This document shows positions 44,035 through 51,177 of a stretch of 64,000 nucleotides of DNA, one piece after another (position 1 is the stretch's first letter; each line of letters starts with the position of its first letter). The notes beneath the pieces were generated by a model. It was not told where the DNA came from. It ran no database searches and saw nothing but the letters and a program-made list of their open reading frames with translations. Source of the DNA: Parabacteroides sp. An277 (GTDB taxonomy: Bacteria; Bacteroidota; Bacteroidia; Bacteroidales; Tannerellaceae). The translations under genes were made by a program, and so were the position numbers. The stretch lies in NCBI RefSeq assembly GCF_002159645.1, contig NZ_NFJB01000001.1, forward strand, positions 124,001 through 188,000, given 5' to 3'.

Positions 44035-44348
44035 GTTATCGATTTCTTCTTAAACTTCCGACTTTCCCTTATTTCCTTAACCATCTCGTCCGCACTTACC
44101 TCCGGAAAATCCTCGTCTTTCCATACGCCATAAAATCGGCTTGCCGATATAGGGGCAGATTGGGTTTCCTTCCGTGCTTCTTCTATCAGCTTTTCGCCCA
44201 GCCACCGCTTATTGCTTGCACTGAGTGAAAGTCCATGGATAAGTGCCAACAGTCCTTCTAATGAAATCGTTGATTTTATACCGATATTCCTCCTTATTAT
44301 TGAATATAACACATTGTAAAATAAGGAATTAATCGAATTATTCCTCAT
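44031..44348 (-). CDS. VapB-like antitoxin of the truncated PIN toxin
   Basis: About 105 residues ending VWKDEDFPEVSADEMVKEIRESRKF, the acidic/basic tail typical of antitoxins paired with PIN toxins. The conserved body is STISLEGLLALIHGLSLSASNKRWLGEKLIEEA. Just before it the codon is ATA (GGT ATA AAA TCA), where I would expect ATG from the family layout, so the natural start may be lost and an upstream ATG (44348) used. The toxin partner is broken, so the pair is probably decaying. Confidence 0.6.
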   Translation of the reverse strand: MRNNSINSLFYNVLYSIIRRNIGIKSTISLEGLLALIHGLSLSASNKRWLGEKLIEEARKETQSAPISASRFYGVWKDEDFPEVSADEMVKEIRESRKFKKKSIT

Positions 44349-44358
44349 CATTTCATCT

Positions 44359-44389
44359 CTTTTGTTTCCCAGTCTGTCAAAGAACACTT
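44359..44389 (-). repeat. Dispersed GTTCTTTGACAG-type element, copy 3
   Basis: Minus-strand GTGTTCTTTGACAGACTGGG, directly upstream of the VapB-like gene. Shares about 25 bases with copy 4 including CAGACTGGGAAACAA. Confidence 0.7.
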
Positions 44390-44403
44390 CCAATTATTCC
44401 CTG

Positions 44404-44460
44404 GCAGGCCGGAAAACAAGCGTTCCGCCCTTCTCCTGCGGGGAGAGGGGCAGGACGAAA
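44404..44460 (-). repeat. 57-bp hairpin repeat, copy A, 3' of a PIN toxin gene
   Basis: Near-identical to 50305-50363. On the minus strand it reads a hairpin (CCTCTCCCC with GGAGAAGGGCGG) followed by AACGCTTGTTTTCC. It follows the PIN remnant stop (44485) by 24 bp, so it could act as a terminator. Confidence 0.65.
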
Positions 44461-44484
44461 TAATGGGGACATATCTTGTAAGTG

Positions 44485-44775
44485 TTACTTTTCGTTGATT
44501 TCCATGCGGGCGTAGGTGGTCATGTGTTCTTTCTTCAGCGGAAGAATCTGGATGTAGAACTCATCTTCGATGGCTGCCACCATTTCTTCCGCTGTCTTCC
44601 AGCGTTTAGAGCACAAGCCCTTGTTGCGGTAGCCCACAATCAGTTCGCGTACGGATTCTGCACTCATATAGAGCACGGCATCCGGCTTTTCTATAAGGGC
44701 TGATACGTCTTTACTCAACAATCCGGTGTCGAGAGCCAAATAAACAAAAATATTCGTATCTATAAGATAGCGAAT
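44485..44775 (-). pseudogene. PIN-domain toxin without a standard start and truncated
   Basis: The frame IRYLIDTNIFVYLALDTGLL shows the PIN start with its catalytic Asp, but the expected ATG is ATT (44773-44775), 2 bases after the antitoxin stop. The body (SAESVRELIVGYRNKGLCS, EFYIQILPLKKEHMTTYARM) is well preserved, then stops at EINEK, before the segment with the last conserved Asp residues. It is probably inactive; ATT initiation could still allow weak expression. Confidence 0.6.
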
Positions 44776-44777
44776 AA

Positions 44778-44951
44778 CTACAACAAGAATTTAGGATCGT
44801 TTACTATCAAGCTGCCTTTCAATCTCATCATGGCTTCCCATGTTTTACTTACTTTCTTGCCTTGCTTCTTGGCTTCTTCATCCATTTCTTCCATCAGGCT
44901 TTTCTTTGCTTCCGGTTCTTTCTCTCTCAGCTTTTCTTCTTTTGTTTCCAT
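44778..44951 (-). CDS. Putative antitoxin of the 44.5-kb PIN toxin
   Basis: A 57-residue, highly charged protein: METKEEKLREKEPEAKKS, EMDEEAKKQGKKVSKTWEAM, and the tail RLKGSLIVNDPKFLL, a phrase I recognise from small antitoxins ahead of PIN toxins in Bacteroidales. Start chosen at 44951; a longer in-frame ATG (44984) would overlap the -7 box TACCTTTG at 44982-44989. Confidence 0.6.
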   Translation of the reverse strand: METKEEKLREKEPEAKKSLMEEMDEEAKKQGKKVSKTWEAMMRLKGSLIVNDPKFLL

Positions 44952-44981
44952 ACTGTTTCCTTTCTTTAAGTGATAATACCG

Positions 44982-44989
44982 CAAAGGTA
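44982..44989 (-). promoter_or_regulatory. -7 box of the 44.5-kb toxin-antitoxin pair
   Basis: TACCTTTG on the minus strand, 30 bp before the antitoxin start. Confidence 0.6.
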
Positions 44990-45029
44990 TATAAAAAAGG
45001 GTTACCCAGTATGTTTCATCCCATCATTT

Positions 45030-45077
45030 CGTTGTTTCCCAGTCTGTCAAAAAACGCTCTTGTTTTACTGGTCCACC
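45030..45077 (-). repeat. Dispersed GTTCTTTGACAG-type element, copy 4
   Basis: Minus-strand AACAAGAGCGTTTTTTGACA, continuing GACTGGGAAACAACG. It lies 40-90 bp upstream of the antitoxin promoter and start. Confidence 0.7.
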
Positions 45078-45132
45078 GGAGACTGCGACGTCTCCCCATG
45101 CCGGGCTTACGCTCCTGCCCGGCGGTGATACC

Positions 45133-45369
45133 CTAAGGCATTCGCATCGTATCCTGCTTTTGTTGCAGTTCCTTCAGCCATGAGTCTGTCTCCATCATCC
45201 TTTCCCTTGCCTGTTCTTCCTTCTGCAAGTGGAAGTAGAGGATACCTCCAACCACGATACAGACAATAATCAGCGAAAAACATAACCCGATGAAAAACTT
45301 GTCTATCAATTCCGGATTTTCGTATCTCAAGTATATTCTTATCCGCTCAAACATGCCTTCTTTCTTCAT
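45133..45369 (-). CDS. Small single-span membrane protein
   Basis: A 78-residue protein starting MKKEGMFERIRIYLRYENPE, then one strong helix (FFIGLCFSLIIVCIVVGGILYFHL) and a charged C-terminal helix (QKEEQARERMMETDSWLKELQQK). The start shares its first base with the stop of the upstream mini-fimbrillin (TAATG), so the two are co-translated. Not recognised; orientation with the short basic N-terminus inside is likely. Confidence 0.6.
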   Translation of the reverse strand: MKKEGMFERIRIYLRYENPELIDKFFIGLCFSLIIVCIVVGGILYFHLQKEEQARERMMETDSWLKELQQKQDTMRMP

Positions 45370-45677
45370 TAAATAGGGTGTTCTACCGAGCCTTCTCCAT
45401 CTACGCCGTCGCCCCATGTCATGCTACCGGTATCGACCGATACCTGAAGGCCGTAGAGGGTAATGGTAACATTGTAGGTGTACTTATAGCCGGCTTTCCA
45501 TTCGGTGTCTTTCTGTAGCATGTAATAGAATGGACCGTAGCTGTTGTCGTTCTTCGTGGCGGTGAAAGTCAGTACAGCCCCCTCAATTCTCCCCGAGGGG
45601 GAGCTTTCTTCCTGCGTGCAGGCGGTGAGCAAGACCGCAGCTGCCAACAAAGATAATGTATGTTTCATATCGCTCAT
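45369..45677 (-). CDS. Mini-fimbrillin: lipoprotein signal joined to a fimbrillin tail
   Basis: A 102-residue protein. Its first 20 residues (KHTLSLLAAAVLLTACTQEE) are a fimbrillin-type lipoprotein signal; after a short linker it passes directly to the usual last strands of fimbrillins (DTEWKAGYKYTYNVTITLYGLQVSVDTGSMTWGDG). The 150-250 residue core is absent, so this looks like an internally deleted gene still in frame. It could be a minor subunit or a relic. The start codon is held in a hairpin (45672-45702). Confidence 0.6.
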   Translation of the reverse strand: MSDMKHTLSLLAAAVLLTACTQEESSPSGRIEGAVLTFTATKNDNSYGPFYYMLQKDTEWKAGYKYTYNVTITLYGLQVSVDTGSMTWGDGVDGEGSVEHPI

Positions 45678-45702
45678 AAATCTAAATCGATTCTTTATGA
45701 GC
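45672..45702 (-). promoter_or_regulatory. Inverted repeat covering the mini-fimbrillin start codon
   Basis: GCTCATAAA (45672-45680) and TTTATGAGC (45694-45702) form a perfect 9-bp stem with a 13-base loop. The ATG at 45677 lies within the stem, so folding of the mRNA would hide the start. Confidence 0.5.
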
Positions 45703-45725
45703 GCACTTTGAGAGAGGAAATTGGG

Positions 45726-46133
45726 TTAGAGATTCAGATATTCGTCCGGTGTAAATATAGGCAAGGCAGATAGTTGATAGTCTTTTTTATTGCGGGTGAT
45801 AATCATCGTTGCTCCCGCATTTACTGCCGAATGGTATTGAAGTGCATCCTCAAAATCCGAAAAAGAAGATTGCAATGCTTCGTTCACCACTGCGGCATCT
45901 ACGTTGGTAATGCGGCACAGTGTATTAAACTTCCTCATCTTTTCCAAGATTATTGCCTTGGGGTTATAGCGCATCAATATATAACTTGCCGTAGCATAAG
46001 AAAGGGAAGAAACCAGCAATTCGATTTCTTTCCTATCCGCCCGGCTCACAATACGCGCTGCCGCTTCATAGAATGGCTCCCGCTCACCCAAGAAATCAAT
46101 CAGGATATTGGTATCGATAAAGACTTTGTTCAT
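45726..46133 (-). CDS. vapC: VapC-type PIN-domain ribonuclease toxin
   Basis: A complete 135-residue PIN toxin. Acidic catalytic residues lie in FIDTNILIDFLGEREPF (first Asp), NEALQSSFSDFEDALQYHSAV (central Asp/Glu group) and TRNKKDYQLS (last Asp). Such toxins cut tRNA or rRNA. It overlaps the upstream antitoxin stop by 4 bp. This is the only intact VapBC pair of the island. Confidence 0.85.
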   Translation of the reverse strand: MNKVFIDTNILIDFLGEREPFYEAAARIVSRADRKEIELLVSSLSYATASYILMRYNPKAIILEKMRKFNTLCRITNVDAAVVNEALQSSFSDFEDALQYHSAVNAGATMIITRNKKDYQLSALPIFTPDEYLNL

Positions 46134-46369
46134 GAGTATTTCTCTTTGAGATGTTCATCACGCAAAGCCTTTACTTCCAAATCGGCAGGCAGCTTGACAC
46201 CTACTTTCATGCTCTGCACAAAAGGGGTTATCTCGTCTGTACGCTCTTTCGCATTCTGCCGGATGATACTTTTTACCGCAGCCACTAACTTTTGCAGTAA
46301 GTCCGTATTTCTTTCGTCGATGTTGTCAATCGTCGATAACAGAGACTGCTTCAATTCTATCGCTTCCAT
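46130..46369 (-). CDS. DUF6364-type antitoxin paired with VapC
   Basis: A 79-residue protein (MEAIELKQSLLSTIDNIDERN, then FVQSMKVGVKLPADLEVKALRDEHLKEKYS). The C-terminal half has the acidic-to-basic tail that inserts in the toxin's active site in related systems. Start at 46369, with TAACTTTG (46392-46399) as -7 box upstream. Gene order antitoxin-toxin with an ATGA overlap is standard. Confidence 0.75.
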   Translation of the reverse strand: MEAIELKQSLLSTIDNIDERNTDLLQKLVAAVKSIIRQNAKERTDEITPFVQSMKVGVKLPADLEVKALRDEHLKEKYS

Positions 46370-46391
46370 ACCTTTGCTTTTTTAATTTCCG

Positions 46392-46399
46392 CAAAGTTA
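46392..46399 (-). promoter_or_regulatory. -7 box of the intact VapBC operon
   Basis: TAACTTTG on the minus strand, 23 bp before the antitoxin start; an ATTG 19 bases farther up may be the -33 box. Confidence 0.6.
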
Positions 46400-46420
46400 C
46401 GTCTTTTTCTCTAATCTACA

Positions 46421-46451
46421 ATCCAATCTGTCAAAGAACGCTCTTGTTTTT
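46421..46451 (-). repeat. Dispersed GTTCTTTGACAG-type element, copy 5
   Basis: Minus-strand AAACAAGAGCGTTCTTTGAC and on into AGATTGG; ends about 10 bp upstream of the likely -33 box of vapBC. Confidence 0.75.
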
Positions 46452-46463
46452 ACATATACTACC

Positions 46464-46536
46464 GGCGGTTGCAATACCATCCGCTACACCTGTTGGGTGT
46501 TACTTCCGGACATTACGCACGGTGTCCGGCAGTAGC
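46464..46536. repeat. 73-nt structured repeat, copy 1
   Basis: About 90% identical to 52182-52254. Contains two conserved hairpins: ACACC-TGTTG-GGTGT and CCGGACA with TGTCCGG around a 10-base loop. Located between the M43 protease gene and the vapBC promoter. A frame reading YHPLHLLGVT runs through both copies but is unlikely to be expressed. Confidence 0.75.
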
Positions 46537-46583
46537 TTGGAATTGCGGCTCTTCCGCTAATGCCGGGTTGGATGTTTTTCAGT

Positions 46584-47966
46584 TTACCGTACCGGCTTGT
46601 TCCCGAAGCGGCGCGTTTGCCGGGCAGAGCGTAAGGCTGGCGACTCCTCCTTCCCCGCCTCGCCCGGGATGAAATAGGCATGCTCCAAGGTGTATTGGAT
46701 GCGCTCCACCTGGTCGGGCGTGAAGCCGGTCAAGAAGCTATAGTCGTAGTCCATGACGTTGTCGGACCAGAAGAATTCCCCGGTCTCGCCATCCGTGCGC
46801 CCGAAGTCGATAGTGTTACCGCCATCCGTGTATTCCACGTAGGCATCGCGGTCGTACCATCGCGTGTCGGCGCAGTAGTCGCCTTGTTCCTCGAACACGT
46901 GCCTCAATCCCAGAAAGTGACCCGCCTCGTGAGCGAAGGTCTGCACGTAATTGGCTTGCGGGATGACGTTTGAATTCAGAAATATACCTGTTTCAATACC
47001 GGGCTTATAGGTAGCGCAGCCCTCCAGCAACTCGTCGGCATCGAAGTAGGGAAAATCGGTGACGAAACCAACGACTGGGGTGTACTCATCCACATAGGCG
47101 TTGAGAATCGGGCAGACCCACACGTTCAGCGCATACTCCATGTCCCAGATGTATTGGTCGTCTATCTGGAGGTTCAGAAAGTCCACCTCCACCGCCTCCT
47201 TCTCATGGACAATACCCGGCGTTTCGAGCGGCGTCCCATCGGGCGTGTGGGTGGCGGCTACGAAACGCACGCCGGTCTCCGTCTGCTCGGGGAGGTTGTA
47301 ATAGTTGCCATACACGTGGTTGGCATAGTCCAGCTGTTCCTCGATCATCCAGTCCTTGACCGGATAGTTGCCCTCGGCATCCGGGAAGAGGTGGAAGACC
47401 ACGGGGATCTCGTAGGCGTCGGGATTCTCCGCCAGTGGCTCGGTGAAACTGGAGCGGACCGCCACCGTGTTGGAGTAGTATTCCCCCTTGTCCGTCCGCA
47501 CGTAGCCCCGCAGATAGTAGGTCGTGCCGGGCAGCGGATGGAGGAAATTTATGCACTCCCAAATAAGCGGCTCCGCCTCCCAGTCCCAGTTCTGGAACGT
47601 GTCGTTATCCGATAAGTCGTAGATGAGGGTGCAGTCGCTGATGTCGGGCACCGTATCCCCGATTGAGTAGCAGCCACCCTGGTAGAGGATCTTCTCGTCG
47701 GCGGGCAGGTCCTCCATAACGAGATAGGCCGTGTACTGGGGCGGGTAATAGTCCGGAAAATCCTCCCACCGCACGACGTTTCCCTCGCCGATGTGCAGCT
47801 TAAAGGTAGAGGCCGGCTCCGGTTCGGGTTCCGGCTCCACTGGGTCGTCATCGCCGCAAGCCGCCATGCCGAAGGCCAGCAAGACCGCCGCCAAAAGTTT
47901 ATACCCGTGCGACAGGAAGTCGCATTCTTCCAAATAATCCTTGATTTTCTTTCCAAATATATTCAT
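46584..47966 (-). CDS. M43-type zinc metalloprotease lipoprotein, copy 1
   Basis: A 460-residue lipoprotein. The signal ends MAACGDDDP (lipobox Cys), followed by an acidic-proline linker PVEPEPEPEP. An N-terminal domain (about 50-185) holds KLHIGEGNVVRWEDF, YSIGDTVPDISDCTLIYDL and GTTYYLRGYV; the catalytic domain starts EIPVVFHLFPDAEG. The zinc motif FAHEAGHFLGLRHVF (HExxHxxGxxH, near 345) and the DNVMDYDYSF Met-turn identify the pappalysin-like M43 family. It should act at the cell surface or in the periplasm; substrates are unknown. Next to a close paralogue. Confidence 0.87.
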   Translation of the reverse strand: MNIFGKKIKDYLEECDFLSHGYKLLAAVLLAFGMAACGDDDPVEPEPEPEPASTFKLHIGEGNVVRWEDFPDYYPPQYTAYLVMEDLPADEKILYQGGCYSIGDTVPDISDCTLIYDLSDNDTFQNWDWEAEPLIWECINFLHPLPGTTYYLRGYVRTDKGEYYSNTVAVRSSFTEPLAENPDAYEIPVVFHLFPDAEGNYPVKDWMIEEQLDYANHVYGNYYNLPEQTETGVRFVAATHTPDGTPLETPGIVHEKEAVEVDFLNLQIDDQYIWDMEYALNVWVCPILNAYVDEYTPVVGFVTDFPYFDADELLEGCATYKPGIETGIFLNSNVIPQANYVQTFAHEAGHFLGLRHVFEEQGDYCADTRWYDRDAYVEYTDGGNTIDFGRTDGETGEFFWSDNVMDYDYSFLTGFTPDQVERIQYTLEHAYFIPGEAGKEESPALRSARQTRRFGNKPVR

Positions 47967-48003
47967 AAATAGATCTTTTATATGATAAGTTAATTAAGTG
48001 CTT

Positions 48004-49380
48004 CTATCGGACGGGATTCTTCCCGAACTTCCGCGTCTGCGGGGCAGAGCGTAAGGCTGGCGCCTCCTCCTTCCCCGCCTCGCCCGGGATGAAATAGGCG
48101 TGCCGCAAGGTATATTGGATGCGCTCCACCTGGTCGGGCGTGAAGCCGGTCATGAAGCTATAATCGTAGTCCATGACGTTGTCGGACCAAAAGGTTTCCC
48201 CTGTAGTGCCATCCATACGAATGAAATCGATGGCGCCCTGCGTGTATTCCAAGTGGACCTCGCGGTCGTACCATCGCGTGTCATCGCAGTAGTCACCGCC
48301 CGGTTCAAAAACATGTTCCAATCCCAGGAAGTGGCCCGCCTCGTGCGCGAAGGTCTGCACGTTATTGGCTTGCGATTGGACGTTTGAGTTCAGGAATATG
48401 CCTGCGAAAGCACCGGGCTCATAGGTATTGCAGCCCTCCAGCCGCTCGTCGGCATCGAAGAAGGGGGAAAGCGTTCTTCCAGCTAAGTCCTCCGCATTCT
48501 TGATCGGGCAAACCCACACGTTCAGCGCGTACTCCATGTCCCAGAGATAGGCATCGTCAATAATATCATTGATGCTATCAAACATCTGACCGGCCGGGTC
48601 GTTTATCTCCACCGCCTCCTTCTCATGGACGATACCCGGTGTTTCGAGCGGCGTCCCGTCGGGCGTGTGGGTGGCGGCGACGAAACGCACGCCGGTCTCC
48701 GCCTGCCCGGGGACGTTGTAATAGTTGCCATACACGTGGTTAGCATAGTCCAGTTGTTCCTGGATCAGCCAATCCTTGACCGGATAGTTGCCCTCGGCAT
48801 CTGGGAAGAGGTGGAAAACGACGGGGATCTCATAGGCGTCGGGATTCTCCGCCAGCGGCTCGGTGAAGCTGGAGCGGATCGCCACCGTGTTGGAGTAGTA
48901 TTCCCCTTTGTCCGTCTGCACGTAGCCCCGCAGGTAGTAGGTCGTGCCGGGCAGCGGATGGAAGAAATACATGCACCACCAGATGAGCGGCTCCGCCTCC
49001 CAGTCCCAGTTCTGGAACGTGTCGAAATCCGAGATGTCGTAGATGAGGGTGCAGTCGCTGATGTCGGGCACCGTATCCCCGATTGAGTAGCAGCCACCCA
49101 TATAGAGGATCTTCTCGTCGGCGGGCAGGTCCTCCATAACGAGATTGGCCGTGTACACGGGCGGGTAATCGTCCGGAAGCTCCTCCCACCGCACGATGTT
49201 TCCCTCGCCGATGTGTATCTTGAAGGTCGAGGTCGGCTCCGGATCGGGTTCCGGCTCTACGGGGTCATCATCGTCGCATGATGCTGCGCCGAAGAGAAAG
49301 AGGGCACACATCACTGATTTACACACATGCAACAGAGCATCACACATTCCTACATTATTACTTCTTTTCATTCTAAACAT
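48004..49380 (-). CDS. M43-type zinc metalloprotease lipoprotein, copy 2
   Basis: A 458-residue paralogue of the adjacent protein with the same order: lipobox AASCDDDDP, linker PVEPEPDPEP, N-terminal domain (FKIHIGEGNIVRWEEL, YSIGDTVPDISDCTLIYDI) and catalytic motif FAHEAGHFLGLEHVF with DNVMDYDYSF. The two agree along nearly their whole length, differing mainly before the zinc site (here VEINDPAGQMFDSINDI, there VEVDFLNLQIDDQ), so the insert may tune specificity. 37 bp separate them. The start could also be the Met at 49371. Confidence 0.87.
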   Translation of the reverse strand: MFRMKRSNNVGMCDALLHVCKSVMCALFLFGAASCDDDDPVEPEPDPEPTSTFKIHIGEGNIVRWEELPDDYPPVYTANLVMEDLPADEKILYMGGCYSIGDTVPDISDCTLIYDISDFDTFQNWDWEAEPLIWWCMYFFHPLPGTTYYLRGYVQTDKGEYYSNTVAIRSSFTEPLAENPDAYEIPVVFHLFPDAEGNYPVKDWLIQEQLDYANHVYGNYYNVPGQAETGVRFVAATHTPDGTPLETPGIVHEKEAVEINDPAGQMFDSINDIIDDAYLWDMEYALNVWVCPIKNAEDLAGRTLSPFFDADERLEGCNTYEPGAFAGIFLNSNVQSQANNVQTFAHEAGHFLGLEHVFEPGGDYCDDTRWYDREVHLEYTQGAIDFIRMDGTTGETFWSDNVMDYDYSFMTGFTPDQVERIQYTLRHAYFIPGEAGKEEAPALRSAPQTRKFGKNPVR

Positions 49381-49410
49381 AATTATAAGAGGTTATTAAA
49401 TCATTTACAA

Positions 49411-50250
49411 TTATTCCTCATTCATATCCTTCACCTCCACCAGTTCCAGCTCGCAGTCCGATGTACCGGCGGAACGGGTGTCGAGGGCATTGGTATCTTT
49501 CAAAGTAAGGTTGAATGAATAAGCATTGCCGCTCGCCAACGAGCCTGTATAGCTGGCGGTCTTATCCTTGCCGGCCACAACCAGCGTAATGTTGAAGCCG
49601 GCATTAGGGGCGACAATGGCGGTGTAAGAATGAGCCGCTTCATCTTGCAGCGGAAAGATATCTATCGTGTTCCCATCGCCTGTTACGGTACTGCCGTTTA
49701 CGGTAATGCTTTCCTTTGTTTGGATGTGAAAGTCCGTTACGGTTGGCATAGCGCTACCGTAGTCACTCCAATCGGTAATGGTGACGATGACTTTGCTTAG
49801 GCGGTGCTCCAATGTCACGCTGGGCGTAGTGCTGATTAAATCGCCGCTGTATGTCATGAAATCCGCTTTGCATAAGTTTACGTTGGTGGTTTGATTTACG
49901 GGAATGGTGAATGAGGTCGCGGATGTGCCATCTCCTCCTGGATACCATACCGTGGTAGTGCCGGGAAGTATGGTGGAGATACCTCTATTGCCATACCATG
50001 CACTACCAGTGTAGCTCAGTGTATAGGAACTGGTGGTGTTATCGTAACCAGTGACCTGCAAGCCTGTCACGTCACCACTCTGCCATATCCATTCATCTCC
50101 GTCAGCGGTGGCACGTGTGCTGATGCTCACCTGCACCTCTTGCGGTTCTCCGCCCGGCACGGTAGCATCTTCCTCGCTGTTGCACGCCGCAAAAAGGGGC
50201 ATGAAAGCCGCTAATGCAAAGCCTTTTATCAAAGTATTGTTCCTTGTCAT
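49411..50250 (-). CDS. Fimbrillin family lipoprotein
   Basis: A 279-residue lipoprotein (signal to AACNSEED). VQVSISTRATADGDEW, WQSGDVTGLQVTGYD and AWYGNRGISTILPGTTTVWYPG fit the Mfa-like fimbrillin N-terminal domain; ITDWSDYG and NAYSFNLTLKDTNAL are late strands. Fimbrillins are exported lipoproteins that are cut by an outer Arg/Lys-type protease and polymerise by strand exchange. It lies 30 bp upstream of the M43 genes on the same strand, so the protease genes may be expressed with it. Confidence 0.75.
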   Translation of the reverse strand: MTRNNTLIKGFALAAFMPLFAACNSEEDATVPGGEPQEVQVSISTRATADGDEWIWQSGDVTGLQVTGYDNTTSSYTLSYTGSAWYGNRGISTILPGTTTVWYPGGDGTSATSFTIPVNQTTNVNLCKADFMTYSGDLISTTPSVTLEHRLSKVIVTITDWSDYGSAMPTVTDFHIQTKESITVNGSTVTGDGNTIDIFPLQDEAAHSYTAIVAPNAGFNITLVVAGKDKTASYTGSLASGNAYSFNLTLKDTNALDTRSAGTSDCELELVEVKDMNEE

Positions 50251-50304
50251 ATTCTTACTCTTTTATCTTAGTTTCAACCTATATACTTCACTTTCTGCTC
50301 TTCG

Positions 50305-50363
50305 GCAAGCTGGAAAACAAGCGTCCCGCCCTTCTCCTACGGGGGAGAGGGGCGGAACGAGAA
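50305..50363 (-). repeat. 57-bp hairpin repeat, copy B, 3' of higBA
   Basis: Near-identical to 44404-44460: GGAAAACAAGCG, then CCCGCCCTTCTCCTACGGGG. It follows the higA stop by 20 bp; the minus-strand hairpin ends near TTGTTTTCC, as a terminator would. Confidence 0.65.
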
Positions 50364-50382
50364 ACTTTCTTGACAATAAGCG

Positions 50383-50691
50383 TCAAAGCATGGCTGCGAA
50401 TTTCCTCACTTGGGCAAGCCGTTCCATGAAAGACGTGTCGCGAGTGGCCTGCTGCATGTTGTAGTCAAGTTGCATCCGCATCAACAGTCCTGCACTGATG
50501 CCCAACGCTGCCTCGAACAGCATCGCTGTAGAGGTGGTGAGCGGGCGGCGGCAGTTGAGGATGTCGTTCAGGATCTTATAGGATATGCCCGTTTGTGCGG
50601 CGAGGCGTGTCTGCGGCAAGCCCCGGCTCTCGATTTCTTCCTTGAGCAGTTCACCCGGATGTACGGGGCGCTGGCAAGTATATTTTCCCAT
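50383..50691 (-). CDS. higA: HigA family antitoxin (XRE-type)
   Basis: A 102-residue helix-turn-helix antitoxin: RPVHPGELLKEEIESRGLPQTRLAAQTGISYKILNDILNCRRPLTTSTAMLFEAALGISAGL. The PGE-x-L-x-E opening and the helix-turn-helix order are the HigA/VapI pattern; it should repress its own operon. The start at MGKYTC (50691) is likelier than the ATG two codons upstream. 11 bp after higB. Confidence 0.88.
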   Translation of the reverse strand: MGKYTCQRPVHPGELLKEEIESRGLPQTRLAAQTGISYKILNDILNCRRPLTTSTAMLFEAALGISAGLLMRMQLDYNMQQATRDTSFMERLAQVRKFAAML

Positions 50692-50702
50692 GTTCATATC
50701 TC

Positions 50703-51020
50703 CTATTTATAATGGTTCGACAATTCCAATATGTTGCAAATCGTCACGACTGTTTCAGCCGCAACTTGCTTCACCGTGAACTCGATGCGGTACTGGTCGT
50801 TTACCCGGATGGAGGAAATACCCGCTTTGTCTCCTTTCAGCACTTCGTAGTGCAATGAATGGAGAGGGTAGAGTTCTTCTACGCCTGCGGCTTGTTCCAG
50901 CACCTTGACACGCAGCTGATAGCGTGCGATGATATGAGGCTGAAAGCGATATTTCTTGTCTGTCGTCTTTCCGTCCTCATATAGCTGGCGCAAGTATTCT
51001 TTATCGAAGTGTATTTCCAT
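50703..51020 (-). CDS. higB: HigB family toxin
   Basis: A 105-residue RelE-superfamily mRNA interferase. MEIHFDKEYLRQLYEDGK, YQLRVKVLEQAAGVEELYPLHSLHYEVLKGDKAGISSIRVNDQYRIEFTV follow the HigB pattern, with the basic/aromatic catalytic residues in the RVNDQYRIEF strand. Gene order toxin first, then antitoxin, is typical of higBA. Confidence 0.88.
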   Translation of the reverse strand: MEIHFDKEYLRQLYEDGKTTDKKYRFQPHIIARYQLRVKVLEQAAGVEELYPLHSLHYEVLKGDKAGISSIRVNDQYRIEFTVKQVAAETVVTICNILELSNHYK

Positions 51021-51045
51021 GATTTGCTATTTCTGATTCACTTCG

Positions 51046-51053
51046 CAAAGATA
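51046..51053 (-). promoter_or_regulatory. -7 box of higBA
   Basis: TATCTTTG on the minus strand, 25 bp before the higB start. A hairpin CACTTTTATAGTG lies just upstream and may be the HigA operator. Confidence 0.6.
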
Positions 51054-51106
51054 ACGCTTATTCCCGACATTCCACTATAAAAGTGGATATTTTCGAAGAA
51101 GTCTCT

Positions 51107-51135
51107 CGTTTTCCAACCTGTCAAAGAACGCTTTA
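51107..51135 (-). repeat. Dispersed GTTCTTTGACAG-type element, copy 6
   Basis: Minus-strand AAAGCGTTCTTTGACAGGTT, about 87 bp upstream of higB. Confidence 0.7.
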
Positions 51136-51177
51136 TATTTTCTTCTCCCCTCCACGGGAGGGGTTGGGGGAGGCTCT

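Noticed and set aside
46469-46672. Small ORF with YHPLHLLGVT, also seen near 52200
   Set aside because: The shared part lies wholly in the 73-nt structured repeat, and the flanks of the two frames are unrelated.
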